DNA of 8,236 bases from Bryobacteraceae bacterium (GTDB taxonomy: Bacteria > Acidobacteriota > Terriglobia > Bryobacterales > Bryobacteraceae), in the NCBI GenBank assembly GCA_947456995.1, contig CANGVB010000131.1, positions 1-8,236 of the forward strand. Reading direction: 5' to 3'. The translations under genes and the position numbers were made by a program. Below the pieces are notes generated by a model that was not told the origin of the DNA, made no database searches, and saw only the letters and a program-made list of their open reading frames with translations. This document shows positions 1 through 6,386 of the stretch, piece by piece. Position 1 is the stretch's first letter. Every line of letters begins with the position of its first letter.

Positions 1-32
1 AGGAACCGGGCGCAGCTAAGAAATAGGGATCA

Positions 33-1310
33 TTGCGAGCTCTCTACACAGACCTTTACCAACTCACCATGTCGGCCGGCTACTGGATGGCGGGCAAGAC
101 GAGTGAGACGGCGACCTTTGAACTCTTTGTTCGCAGGCTGCCGCCCAATCGCGATTTTCTGGTGGTTTGCGGGCTATCTCAGGCCATTGAATACCTCACC
201 GGGTTGAAATTTCTCGATCGCGAGATTGCCTATCTAAAGGGCTTGCCGCAGTTCGAGAAGGCACCTTCCGCATTTTGGGACTATCTGGCCGGGTTTCGAT
301 TTACCGGTGATGTGAGTGCGGTTCCCGAGGGTACGGTTATGTTTGCCGGGGAGCCTCTGCTTACCCTGCGTGCGCCGTTGATTGAAGCCCAGATCCCTGA
401 GACTTACCTGCTGGCAACGATAGGCTTTCAGACGGTAATCGCCAGTAAGGCGGCCCGCATTTTGAAGGCTGCAGCCGGGCGTGACGTAGTGGAGTTTGGG
501 TGCCGCAGGGCGCATGCCCCCGAGGCCGGCTGTCTGGCCGGCCGAGCTGCTTTTTTGGCCGGTTGTGTAGGCACCAGCAATGTCGCGGCCGGGATGCAGT
601 TTGCCGTGCCGGTCTTTGGCACCGCAGCACATAGTTGGGTTTTGAGCTTTGAGAACGAGGCCGAGGCGTTTCGACGCTTGCAGGATTTACTCGGCGAGCG
701 GACGGTGCAACTCATTGACACCTATGACACGGTTGAGGGTGCGCGGCAGGCAGCGGCGATGGGGCAGCCTTTGTGGGGAGTGCGACTCGATAGTGGAGAC
801 TTGCTGGGATTGTCGCGTGAAGTGCGAAGAATTCTCGATGAGGCCGGAATGACTGCGGTGAAGATCATGGCGACAAATGATCTGGACGAGACTACGATTG
901 CCGCGCTCGTCGAGCAGGGCGCACCAATTGATGTATTTGGAGTAGGAACCAGTCTGGCTACCAGCTTTGATGCGCCAGCCCTGTCTGCTGTCTATAAGTT
1001 GGTGGAACTCGAAGCGGGCGGGCAAACTCGTTATGCTTCCAAACACAGCGAGGGTAAGCGGACTCTGCCCGGAGCAAAGCAGGTGTTTCGCTTCGCTGAC
1101 CGCGACGTCGTCGGCTTGCAAACCGAAGCGCTGCCAGCGGGCGCAGAGCGTTTACTCAAGCAGGTAATAGTGGGCGGTGAGGCGATTGTCGATGAGAAGA
1201 ACATCCGTAGAATTCAGGAATACGCACGCCAGCAGATTGCCGATTACGGGAAGCCAGGACGGCAAGTAGAACTTAGCGCATCGCTGAGTGCACTTGCAGC
1301 GTCTCACTAG
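33..1310 (+). CDS. pncB: nicotinate phosphoribosyltransferase
   Basis: This enzyme joins nicotinate to PRPP (with ATP) to make nicotinate mononucleotide in the Preiss-Handler NAD salvage route; it is cytosolic. The 425 residues match the family throughout: N-terminal TDLYQLTM (6-13), FGCRRAH (155-161), GTAAHSW with His200 as the likely phosphorylated histidine, RLDSGDL (251-257), KIMATNDLDE (277-286), the phosphate-binding-type GVGTSL (303-308), and a basic KHSEGKRTLPG stretch (337-347). Length is normal for the bacterial form. The start is a TTG: a TAG lies in frame at 24-26, and the next ATG (69) would remove the conserved TDLYQLT. An AGGGA at 25-29 is a possible ribosome site but sits only 3 bases away. 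The nicotinamidase-like gene follows 6 bases after the stop, which points to one transcript. Confidence 0.95.
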   Translation: MRALYTDLYQLTMSAGYWMAGKTSETATFELFVRRLPPNRDFLVVCGLSQAIEYLTGLKFLDREIAYLKGLPQFEKAPSAFWDYLAGFRFTGDVSAVPEGTVMFAGEPLLTLRAPLIEAQIPETYLLATIGFQTVIASKAARILKAAAGRDVVEFGCRRAHAPEAGCLAGRAAFLAGCVGTSNVAAGMQFAVPVFGTAAHSWVLSFENEAEAFRRLQDLLGERTVQLIDTYDTVEGARQAAAMGQPLWGVRLDSGDLLGLSREVRRILDEAGMTAVKIMATNDLDETTIAALVEQGAPIDVFGVGTSLATSFDAPALSAVYKLVELEAGGQTRYASKHSEGKRTLPGAKQVFRFADRDVVGLQTEALPAGAERLLKQVIVGGEAIVDEKNIRRIQEYARQQIADYGKPGRQVELSASLSALAASH

Positions 1311-1316
1311 GTAGGG

Positions 1317-1826
1317 ATGAAAACTGCCTACATCGACGTCGATACACAACTGGACTTTGTTGTGCCCGCTGGCGCCCTCTACGTGCCCGGGGCAGAGCGC
1401 ATCCTGGCGCGAGTTGGGGAGTTGAACCGCGAAGCCATAACGGCGGGCCATTTGTTGATCGCAACAATGGATGCCCATAGTGAAAACGACGTGGAGTTCC
1501 AGAGTTGGCCGCATCATTGTGTGGTGGGCAGCCTGGGCCAGCGTAAGGCCGAGCAGACGATAGTAAAGGGGATGCGGGTAGTGGAGAAGCAGAGTGTGGA
1601 TTGCTTCACAAACCCGGAGATGGCTGAGATCCTGCGGCTTGAGGGAGTTGAAGAAGCGCTCGTCTATGGCGTTGTGACCGAGATTTGCGTTTTGAATGCA
1701 GTGAGGGGATTGTTGGATCGCGGCATCCGCGTTCGGGTGATTGCGAATGCCGTGAAAGAGTTGAATGTTGACGCCCGAGACCGCTTTTTTGAAGAAGTCA
1801 GGGGGCGTGGAGGAAAAATCGCCTAA
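1317..1826 (+). CDS. pncA: isochorismatase-fold cysteine hydrolase, probable nicotinamidase
   Basis: This 169-residue cysteine hydrolase probably deamidates nicotinamide to nicotinate, feeding the enzyme encoded just upstream. The fold's catalytic triad is visible: Asp9 in D-T-Q-L-D-F (9-14), Lys84 in VKG, and nucleophile Cys124 in GVVTEICV (118-125). Metal-site residues of nicotinamidases are Asp52 and His54 (MDAH) and His67 in WPHHCV (64-69). The second histidine of the usual D-x-H-x3-H pattern is Asp58 here. The protein is shorter than the roughly 200 residues of typical PncA, so another small amide substrate is possible; the pncB neighbour is the main argument for nicotinamide. The ATG is preceded by AGGTAGGG overlapping the pncB stop, suggesting coupled translation. 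The last four bases overlap the rsfS stop on the other strand. Confidence 0.82.
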   Translation: MKTAYIDVDTQLDFVVPAGALYVPGAERILARVGELNREAITAGHLLIATMDAHSENDVEFQSWPHHCVVGSLGQRKAEQTIVKGMRVVEKQSVDCFTNPEMAEILRLEGVEEALVYGVVTEICVLNAVRGLLDRGIRVRVIANAVKELNVDARDRFFEEVRGRGGKIA

Positions 1827-1834
1827 TTGGCGCT
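1812..1834 (-). terminator. possible weak intrinsic terminator for rsfS
   Basis: Read on the - strand, CGCC-AATTA-GGCG forms a short hairpin (1820-1832) that includes the rsfS TAG stop and is followed by a run of five T (1814-1818). The stem is only four GC pairs, so it is a weak candidate. The T-run lies inside the coding end of the opposing gene. Confidence 0.3.
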
Positions 1835-2200
1835 TGCGACTTCGGCCGGAATCGGGATGCTGGGTGCCATGCCCCACAGCCGCTCGAGATCGTAAAAGCT
1901 GCGAGATTCTTCACTGAAAATATGAATTACGAAATCTCCGTAATCCATCAAAATCCAGTTGGCGGACTCGTAGCCCTCCGTCGAGATGGGTTTATAACCC
2001 AGCTGGGCGAGCTGACCGCCAATCTCGTCACTGATCGCGTGGTTCTGACGGGGGTTGGTTCCCGAACAAATGAAGAAATAGTCAGTAAAACCGGATATTT
2101 CCTCAATGTCGAGGACCTTCAAATTGAGTGCTTTTTTAGACTCAGCGGCGCGGCAAGCGGCCAAAAGTTCGGGGGAAAGGGTTGCTAGGGTGTTGCTCAA
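1823..2200 (-). CDS. rsfS: ribosome silencing factor RsfS
   Basis: RsfS binds ribosomal protein uL14 on the large subunit and blocks joining with the small subunit, slowing translation when nutrients are short. The 125 residues carry the whole family pattern: KKALNLKVLDI (22-32), TDYFFICSGTNPRQ (39-52) followed by an AISDEI helix, then EGYESANWILMDYGDFVIHIF (75-95) and SRSFYDLERLWG (99-110). The start is read as TTG at 2200: a GGAG (2206-2209) sits five bases upstream, and the nearby ATG at 2212 is in another frame and stops after four codons. In many bacteria rsfS neighbours nadD and rlmH; here neither is seen, though NAD salvage genes converge on it. It is divergent from the exported-protein gene with 46 bases between starts. 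Confidence 0.95.
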   Translation of the reverse strand: MSNTLATLSPELLAACRAAESKKALNLKVLDIEEISGFTDYFFICSGTNPRQNHAISDEIGGQLAQLGYKPISTEGYESANWILMDYGDFVIHIFSEESRSFYDLERLWGMAPSIPIPAEVASAN

Positions 2201-2246
2201 ACTTGCTCCATGAATATGGGCTTCTGAGCGGCAGAATACTACACTA
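2201..2246. promoter_or_regulatory. divergent promoter region rsfS / exported protein
   Basis: Forty-six bases separate the rsfS start (- strand) from the exported-protein start (+ strand), so elements for both directions must lie here or reach into the coding regions. A TATTCT-like -10 box toward rsfS can be read at about 2234-2239, but I see no convincing -35 partner. No strong ribosome site precedes the ATG at 2247. Confidence 0.3.
2206..2209 (-). promoter_or_regulatory. ribosome binding site of rsfS
   Basis: GGAG on the - strand, five bases before the TTG at 2200. It decides the start: the ATG at 2212 overlaps it and leads to an immediate stop. Confidence 0.6.
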
Positions 2247-3107
2247 ATGAGAGTGCGTCAAAGCTTTTTGTTGATCGGGACGGTTCTTTTGACCCTGGCA
2301 ATAGCCTCGGGACAAGAGCCGCTTGCTGTCCAAAAAGCCCGTCAGGACCTCGAACGGCTGAAGGAATTGGCAGCGATTGGGGCAATTTCGAAAGCTCGGC
2401 TGACTCAGGCAGAAGAAAAGCTGGGTGATGCCCAGGATGAAGACACTTTGCGGCGGCTCCTGTATGGCAAGGTTGGCGTAGAGGAGTTAAGCGAGGCCCA
2501 GGCCCGCGAAGTGGTAGCGGCGGCGCAACGGCGGGTAGACCGCGTGGCAAAGCAGTATCAGGGGCAAGTCGGCCTGGTCGAGCAGGGCGTTGTGTCCAAA
2601 AGTCACATCGACGAATTTGAGCGCCAGTTGGCGGATCGACGTTTGGGTCTGCAGTTGGCCGAAGGCCGCGCGAAGATCTTTGAGGACTTGCTCAACATGG
2701 CGCGGGCGGAAGAGCTCTTTGTTACCGAACTCCACGATGAAGAGCTGACACCGAAGCCCATCGTCGAAAGCTTTACCGGCAGCGGTGTCTTTAAAGACGC
2801 CCACTTGAAATACATCGAAGCTGGCTTCGAGAAACAATTTCACAAGCACTTGCCAGTGAGCGCACGAGGCCAGACCCCTCTGCATACCGCTTTGGGCTTC
2901 GATCATTCAGGCAGGGTGGACGTGGGTGTTAACCCGGATGACGAAGAAGGACAGTGGCTGCGAAGCCAGTTGCAAACTTTGCGTGTCCCATACATTGTGT
3001 TGCGCGCGATGATCCCTGGCAAGAGCACCGCACCGCACATTCACATCGGATTGCCAAGCACACGGCTGAAGAGTGCAGACACGCAGAGTGGCGGCGGTCT
3101 AAACTAA
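2247..3107 (+). CDS. exported coiled-coil protein with LAS metallopeptidase-like C-terminus
   Basis: I do not recognise a named gene. Residues 1-22 form a signal peptide (MRVRQ, then a hydrophobic run to IASGQ), so the protein probably acts in the periplasm. Residues 26-160 are charged and helical, like the hairpin of membrane fusion proteins. They contain two tip-like repeats: LKELAAIGAISKARL (38-52) and VGLVEQGVVSKSHI (108-121). The first fits R37-x3-L41-x6-S48, the TolC-docking spacing known from AcrA and MacA; the second lacks the Arg. No lipoyl or beta-barrel domain is seen. Residues 205-268 resemble LAS peptidases (D-Ala-D-Ala peptidases, MepA, hedgehog): GFDHSGRVDV with His220 and Asp225, then HIHIG with His264 and His266. 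The usual spacing is H-x6-D; here it is H-x4-D, so catalysis is uncertain. hpt follows after 24 bases. Confidence 0.75.
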   Translation: MRVRQSFLLIGTVLLTLAIASGQEPLAVQKARQDLERLKELAAIGAISKARLTQAEEKLGDAQDEDTLRRLLYGKVGVEELSEAQAREVVAAAQRRVDRVAKQYQGQVGLVEQGVVSKSHIDEFERQLADRRLGLQLAEGRAKIFEDLLNMARAEELFVTELHDEELTPKPIVESFTGSGVFKDAHLKYIEAGFEKQFHKHLPVSARGQTPLHTALGFDHSGRVDVGVNPDDEEGQWLRSQLQTLRVPYIVLRAMIPGKSTAPHIHIGLPSTRLKSADTQSGGGLN

Positions 3108-3131
3108 AAACTCCACTTCAGGAAAATACTT

Positions 3132-3668
3132 ATGTCTGAAAACGCCGTTACTCCCACGAAGCTTCGTGTCCTTGTGCCCGCCGAGAAAATCAAAGAGCGC
3201 ATTGAGGAACTAGGCAAACAGATCAGCGCCGACTATAAGGGACCGATCATTGTGATTGGCATTCTCAAGGGCGCATTTATCTTCATGTCAGATTTACTGC
3301 GTGTGGTGGAGTTGCCGACGCGGGTGGACTTTATGGGCATCTCCAGCTACGGAAATTCGAAGTCCACCTCAGGTGAAGTTCGCCTGACGAAGGATCTGGA
3401 CATGAGCGTGGAAGGCCTGGACGTGCTGGTGGTGGAGGATATCGTCGATAGCGGCGTGACGCTGACCTATCTGATTCACCTCCTGAGCCAGCGGCGGCCA
3501 AGATCGATTCGCATTGCTGCGCTGCTCGACAAGCCCGACCGCCGCATGCGGCCAATCAAGGTGAACTATTGCGGCTTTGAGATTCCCGATGAGTTTGTAG
3601 TCGGCTATGGCCTGGACTACGCCGAAGACTACCGCCATCTCAAAGATATCTGCGTTCTGGAGAGCTAG
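3132..3668 (+). CDS. hpt: hypoxanthine phosphoribosyltransferase
   Basis: This cytosolic purine salvage enzyme converts hypoxanthine (often guanine too) and PRPP to the nucleotide. All type I phosphoribosyltransferase signatures are present in 178 residues: the pyrophosphate loop GILKGAF (43-49), the mobile loop SSYGNSKSTSGEVR (71-84), the PRPP loop VLVVEDIVDSGVTL (98-111) with Glu102-Asp103, the purine-contacting Lys134 in LLDKPDRR, and VGYGLDYAEDYRHL (157-170). The ATG has a clear AGGA (3120-3123) eight bases upstream. It follows the exported-protein gene by 24 bases and may share its transcript, although the functions look unrelated. The last 29 bases overlap the opposing sigma factor gene. 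Confidence 0.96.
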   Translation: MSENAVTPTKLRVLVPAEKIKERIEELGKQISADYKGPIIVIGILKGAFIFMSDLLRVVELPTRVDFMGISSYGNSKSTSGEVRLTKDLDMSVEGLDVLVVEDIVDSGVTLTYLIHLLSQRRPRSIRIAALLDKPDRRMRPIKVNYCGFEIPDEFVVGYGLDYAEDYRHLKDICVLES

Positions 3669-4878
3669 CGCTTTTGATTCTGGCAAGGCGCGAGCTGAGG
3701 TAACGGCGCAAGCCGGGGTCTGTTGTAAGGCCCAGGCCTCGTTCGAGGCTCAAGCAGGCCAGATCCAGTTGCCCGAGCATTTCGAGAACATAACCTCGGG
3801 CCAGCCACCAGGATTGGTAATTCCTCACCAAAGCAGGATCGATATCGTCCAGAAGCTTAAGGCCTCGGGCGGGATCCTGACTGGCGTGGGCTACGGCCCT
3901 TCCTACCAATGAACCAACAGTGGGATGTTGATCCACCAGTGCGTCATAGAGGCTAGCGATTTCCGGCCAGGGGACCACACCCGTGAAAGCCCTGTAGCAG
4001 TGTGCGGCGTGGATGGAAGCTTCGATCTGAAAAGGGCCGGGTTGCGCCATTTCTGAAGCAGTTGCCAGGAGAGTGTAGCCTTCTTTCATCAGCCCGGAAT
4101 CCCAAAGCCCGGTCTGCTGTTCGAGGAGTGGGATGAAATCTCCGTCGGGAGAGGTTTGCGCGGGGCGTCTCGCCTGACAGAAACAGAGCAGCGCAAGGAA
4201 GCCCAGAGCCTCTGCGCTTTCCGGCACAAGCGTGGCGATGAGCCGCGCGAGATACTCCGCCTCGCTGCGCAAGTCCTCGGGATCTGCAGCATCGAGAAGA
4301 CTCGTCTGCCCGCCCAGAAAGTAGGCGGCATAGGTGGCCTCAAGAAGTGAATTAAGCCTGTCTGGCATGTCCTGCGGGTCTGGACGCTCGTAGGCCATAC
4401 CGGAATCGCGGATCTTCTTTTTGGCTCTGGTGAGGCGCTTGGTGAGGGTATCCGGAGGCGTCAGAAATGCCGCAGCCATCGTCTTTACTTCAAGCCCCAA
4501 CACCGTCTGCAGAATCAAGGCCGGTCTTACAGCAACGTCGATGGCAGGATGAGCGCAAATGAGCATCAGGCGCAAACGCTCATCAGGAAAGTCTTTCGAA
4601 GGTTCAGCCCGAATGATCGTGCTGTCGTTAAGCGGATCGAAGATCAAATTGCGCCGGCTCTCATCAATCAGCTTGCGGCGGGCAACCGTGAGAAGCCAGC
4701 CCTCTGGAGAGGCGGGTACGCCCTGCTGCGGCCATTTAGAGAGGGCAGCGGCGAAAGCCTCCGACAGGGCATCTTCTGCGGCCGGGAGGTCTCGCCACTG
4801 AAGCGCAAGATAGGCCAGAAGACGCCCGTAGGAGGTTCGCGCGACACTCTCGGCTGCAGCCTGAGCGTTGCAATCCAT
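3640..4878 (-). CDS. ECF-type RNA polymerase sigma factor with C-terminal TPR-like extension (ECF42-like)
   Basis: This is an alternative sigma factor of 412 residues, about twice a normal ECF factor. Region 2 covers roughly 10-80 (DLPAAEDALSEAFAAALSKW at 30-49, then GWLLTVARRKLIDESRR at 60-76). Region 4 covers about 99-157 (DERLRLMLICAHPAID, then FLTPPDTLTKRLTRAKKKIR). The long tail matches the DUF6596/TPR-like extension of the ECF42 group: RLNSLLEATYAAYF (174-187), LVPESAEALGFLALL (217-231), WPEIASLYDALV (304-315), and a final helix pair LGQLDLACLSLERGLGL (368-384). In that group the tail is thought to control activity in place of an anti-sigma factor; no anti-sigma gene is seen here. The DGPF-family gene lies 4 bases upstream, the hallmark partner of ECF42 sigmas, and the two are probably translationally coupled. 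The 3' end overlaps hpt by 29 bases. Confidence 0.88.
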   Translation of the reverse strand: MDCNAQAAAESVARTSYGRLLAYLALQWRDLPAAEDALSEAFAAALSKWPQQGVPASPEGWLLTVARRKLIDESRRNLIFDPLNDSTIIRAEPSKDFPDERLRLMLICAHPAIDVAVRPALILQTVLGLEVKTMAAAFLTPPDTLTKRLTRAKKKIRDSGMAYERPDPQDMPDRLNSLLEATYAAYFLGGQTSLLDAADPEDLRSEAEYLARLIATLVPESAEALGFLALLCFCQARRPAQTSPDGDFIPLLEQQTGLWDSGLMKEGYTLLATASEMAQPGPFQIEASIHAAHCYRAFTGVVPWPEIASLYDALVDQHPTVGSLVGRAVAHASQDPARGLKLLDDIDPALVRNYQSWWLARGYVLEMLGQLDLACLSLERGLGLTTDPGLRRYLSSRLARIKSASSPERRYL

Positions 4879-4882
4879 TCAG

Positions 4883-5242
4883 CTAGTTCTCACTCATGCT
4901 CAGAATGGGCCTTACTTCGGTTGAGCCTGAGATGCTGCTTGGGCTGCGTTCTGCCCATTGCAGGGCATCGTCAAGCGAAGCAACGTTGATAACGAGATAG
5001 CCGCCAAGCAACTCTTTGGTATCGGCATAGGGGCCGTCCTGCACTTGACGCTTGCCATCTCGAATGCGAACGGTGCTGGCAGTGTAGGGTGCCTTCAGCG
5101 CATTGCCACTCTTGACAATGCCCGCACCGTAGATCGCATTCATATAGGCGCGCCAGGATTCCCAATAAGTGGCCGAGGCCGGATCGTTCTTTTCTCGTTC
5201 GAGGTCTTGCGCGGGGCTGTTGAACATCAGCATGAAGTCCAT
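4883..5242 (-). CDS. DGPF/YCII-related domain protein
   Basis: A 119-residue YCII-related protein of the kind encoded beside ECF sigma factors with TPR tails. The naming motif appears as DGPYADTKE (69-77), preceded by MDFMLMFNS at the N-terminus and followed by GGYLVINVASLDDALQWA (80-97) and the typical GSTEVRPI end (106-113). Family members form small dimeric ferredoxin-like alpha+beta barrels; their biochemical role is not established, and I would not assign an enzyme activity. The ATG at 5242 is preceded by AAGGA (5252-5256) with nine bases between, a good ribosome site, which favours it over the internal Met4 and Met6. The sigma gene begins four bases after its stop. The reductase gene ends 33 bases upstream, so all three probably share one transcript. 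Confidence 0.9.
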   Translation of the reverse strand: MDFMLMFNSPAQDLEREKNDPASATYWESWRAYMNAIYGAGIVKSGNALKAPYTASTVRIRDGKRQVQDGPYADTKELLGGYLVINVASLDDALQWAERSPSSISGSTEVRPILSMSEN

Positions 5243-5275
5243 GTATTTATTTCCTTATTTCGTATTTTGAATGGG

Positions 5276-6301
5276 CTAGGCCCAGGGTTTCAAGACAAGC
5301 TTGCCTTCGGTCTTGCGCTGCTCGAGCAGATTGTGGGCCAGGCTGGCCTCGGCAAGGGGAAGAGTTGTAATGCGTGGAATCTGAATTTTGCCAGCAACAA
5401 CATCCTGCATCAGCTCATAAAGAGCCCCGCCAGCTACGCGAGGTCGATCCATAAACCAGCCGCCTATGTTGAAGCCCATGACTGACTGATTTGGCGCGGG
5501 GCTGTAGAAGATCTTCTCGGCTGCCGCTGCGTCCAGAGTCGAAGAAATACCACTTGCAGCACCATAGACAACAAGTCTTCCGAATGGCGCAAGGCAGCTT
5601 AGGGTCTCGATCAGGGACGGGCCACCGGTGGCTTCAAGCGCGACATCAACTCCGCGCCCGCCGGTGATATCAAGCACCGCCGAGGGCCAGTTGGCGAGCG
5701 AAGAGTTGATCGCCTCGTGTGCTCCAAGGGACAACGCCAGCTTGCACTTGGCCTCGCTGCTGACTGCGGCGATGATTTTAGCTGCACCGATCTGCCTGGC
5801 AAGCTGGATGGCGAAGCTGCCAACGCCGCCAGTGGCCGCCGGGATCAGGACGCTCTCTCCCGATTGCAAACGTGCGGCCTCGGTGAGGATCAACTTCGCC
5901 GTACTTCCGGCGATAAGCAACGTGCTAGCAGCATCAAAAGAGAGGCCCTCGGGCATTGGCATCGCCGTGGCTGCGTACGACACAGCGTACTGAGCATATC
6001 CGCCGAAACCGGTTGGGCCAGCCAGGGCAAATACTTTGGTGCCGACGGGCGGGCCGTCCACTCCTGGGCCATGAGCTTGCACTGTACCCGCAATTTCGCC
6101 ACCGGGGATAAAGGGAAACTCCGTCGGGAAGGGATAGGCATCACCTCTACGCCGCTTAACGTCAGAGAAGTTGACGCCCGCAGATTCCACGCGAATCAGC
6201 AGCTGTCCAGGGCCTGGCTCAGGCACGGGGATGCTGTCCAGCACAAAAACAGAAGGCCCGCGTTTGTGGACACGGGCCGCTTTCATAAAGTTGGGAGTCA
6301 T
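5276..6301 (-). CDS. NADPH:quinone reductase-like medium-chain oxidoreductase
   Basis: A 341-residue member of the zinc-free quinone oxidoreductase branch of the medium-chain dehydrogenase/reductase superfamily; it probably uses NADPH to reduce a quinone or reactive carbonyl, though the substrate cannot be read from sequence. The GroES-like part (about 30-125) has PGPGQLLIRVESAGVNFSDVK (29-49). The nucleotide-binding part has AATGGVGSFAIQLARQIGA (155-173). The C-terminus ends in the usual TEGKLVLKP (331-339). The catalytic-zinc cysteines and the four-cysteine structural lobe of true alcohol dehydrogenases are absent. The ATG at 6301 has AAAGGA (6309-6314) seven bases upstream; Met6 would look more like family N-termini but has no such site. 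That ribosome site lies inside a long inverted repeat, so translation may be regulated. First gene of the likely reductase-DGPF-sigma operon. Confidence 0.9.
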   Translation of the reverse strand: MTPNFMKAARVHKRGPSVFVLDSIPVPEPGPGQLLIRVESAGVNFSDVKRRRGDAYPFPTEFPFIPGGEIAGTVQAHGPGVDGPPVGTKVFALAGPTGFGGYAQYAVSYAATAMPMPEGLSFDAASTLLIAGSTAKLILTEAARLQSGESVLIPAATGGVGSFAIQLARQIGAAKIIAAVSSEAKCKLALSLGAHEAINSSLANWPSAVLDITGGRGVDVALEATGGPSLIETLSCLAPFGRLVVYGAASGISSTLDAAAAEKIFYSPAPNQSVMGFNIGGWFMDRPRVAGGALYELMQDVVAGKIQIPRITTLPLAEASLAHNLLEQRKTEGKLVLKPWA

Positions 6302-6302
6302 A

Positions 6303-6371
6303 CGATTTTCCTTTCGTCATTTAGACATCAAGTGAAATCGATGTCTCGCTGGGGTGACGAATGGAAAATCG
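6303..6371 (-). promoter_or_regulatory. long inverted repeat covering the reductase ribosome binding site
   Basis: Arm one is 6303-6319 and arm two 6355-6371; they are reverse complements at 16 of 17 positions. A second dyad is nested inside (AGACATC at 6323-6329, GATGTCT at 6340-6346). In a - strand transcript this would fold into a long hairpin ending one base before the reductase ATG, with AAAGGA (6309-6314) paired to the other arm. The only mismatch is an A-A pair beside the GGA. The fold and any role in translation control are inferred. Confidence 0.6.
6323..6346. repeat. 7-base inverted repeat with 10-base spacer
   Basis: AGACATC and GATGTCT are perfect reverse complements separated by ten bases, centred about 33 bases before the reductase start. 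It could be the top of the larger hairpin or a regulator's operator. Its centre (6334.5) is offset from that of the outer repeat (6337), so the two are not strictly concentric. Confidence 0.5.
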
Positions 6372-6386
6372 CAGAACGGACAAATC

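Noticed and set aside
1..26. Possible end of an upstream gene (EPGAAKK then TAG at 24-26)
   Set aside because: Only seven codons are visible and a second frame also closes here (TAA at 17-19), so nothing can be supported.
1286..1293. Palindrome AGTGCACT near the pncB 3' end
   Set aside because: Eight-base palindromes are expected by chance, and it lies inside coding sequence.
3664..3675. GCTAGC/AGCGCT palindromes followed by T's at the hpt stop, as a terminator
   Set aside because: The two palindromes overlap and give no stable stem with a proper loop before the T-run.
4549..4989. Open frame on the + strand opposite the sigma factor and DGPF genes
   Set aside because: It is antisense to well-supported coding sequence and has no recognisable protein features.
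6303..6371. Reading the 17-base inverted repeat as the ends of a miniature transposable element
   Set aside because: No matching target duplication flanks the arms, the element would be only 69 bases, and no second copy is in the window.
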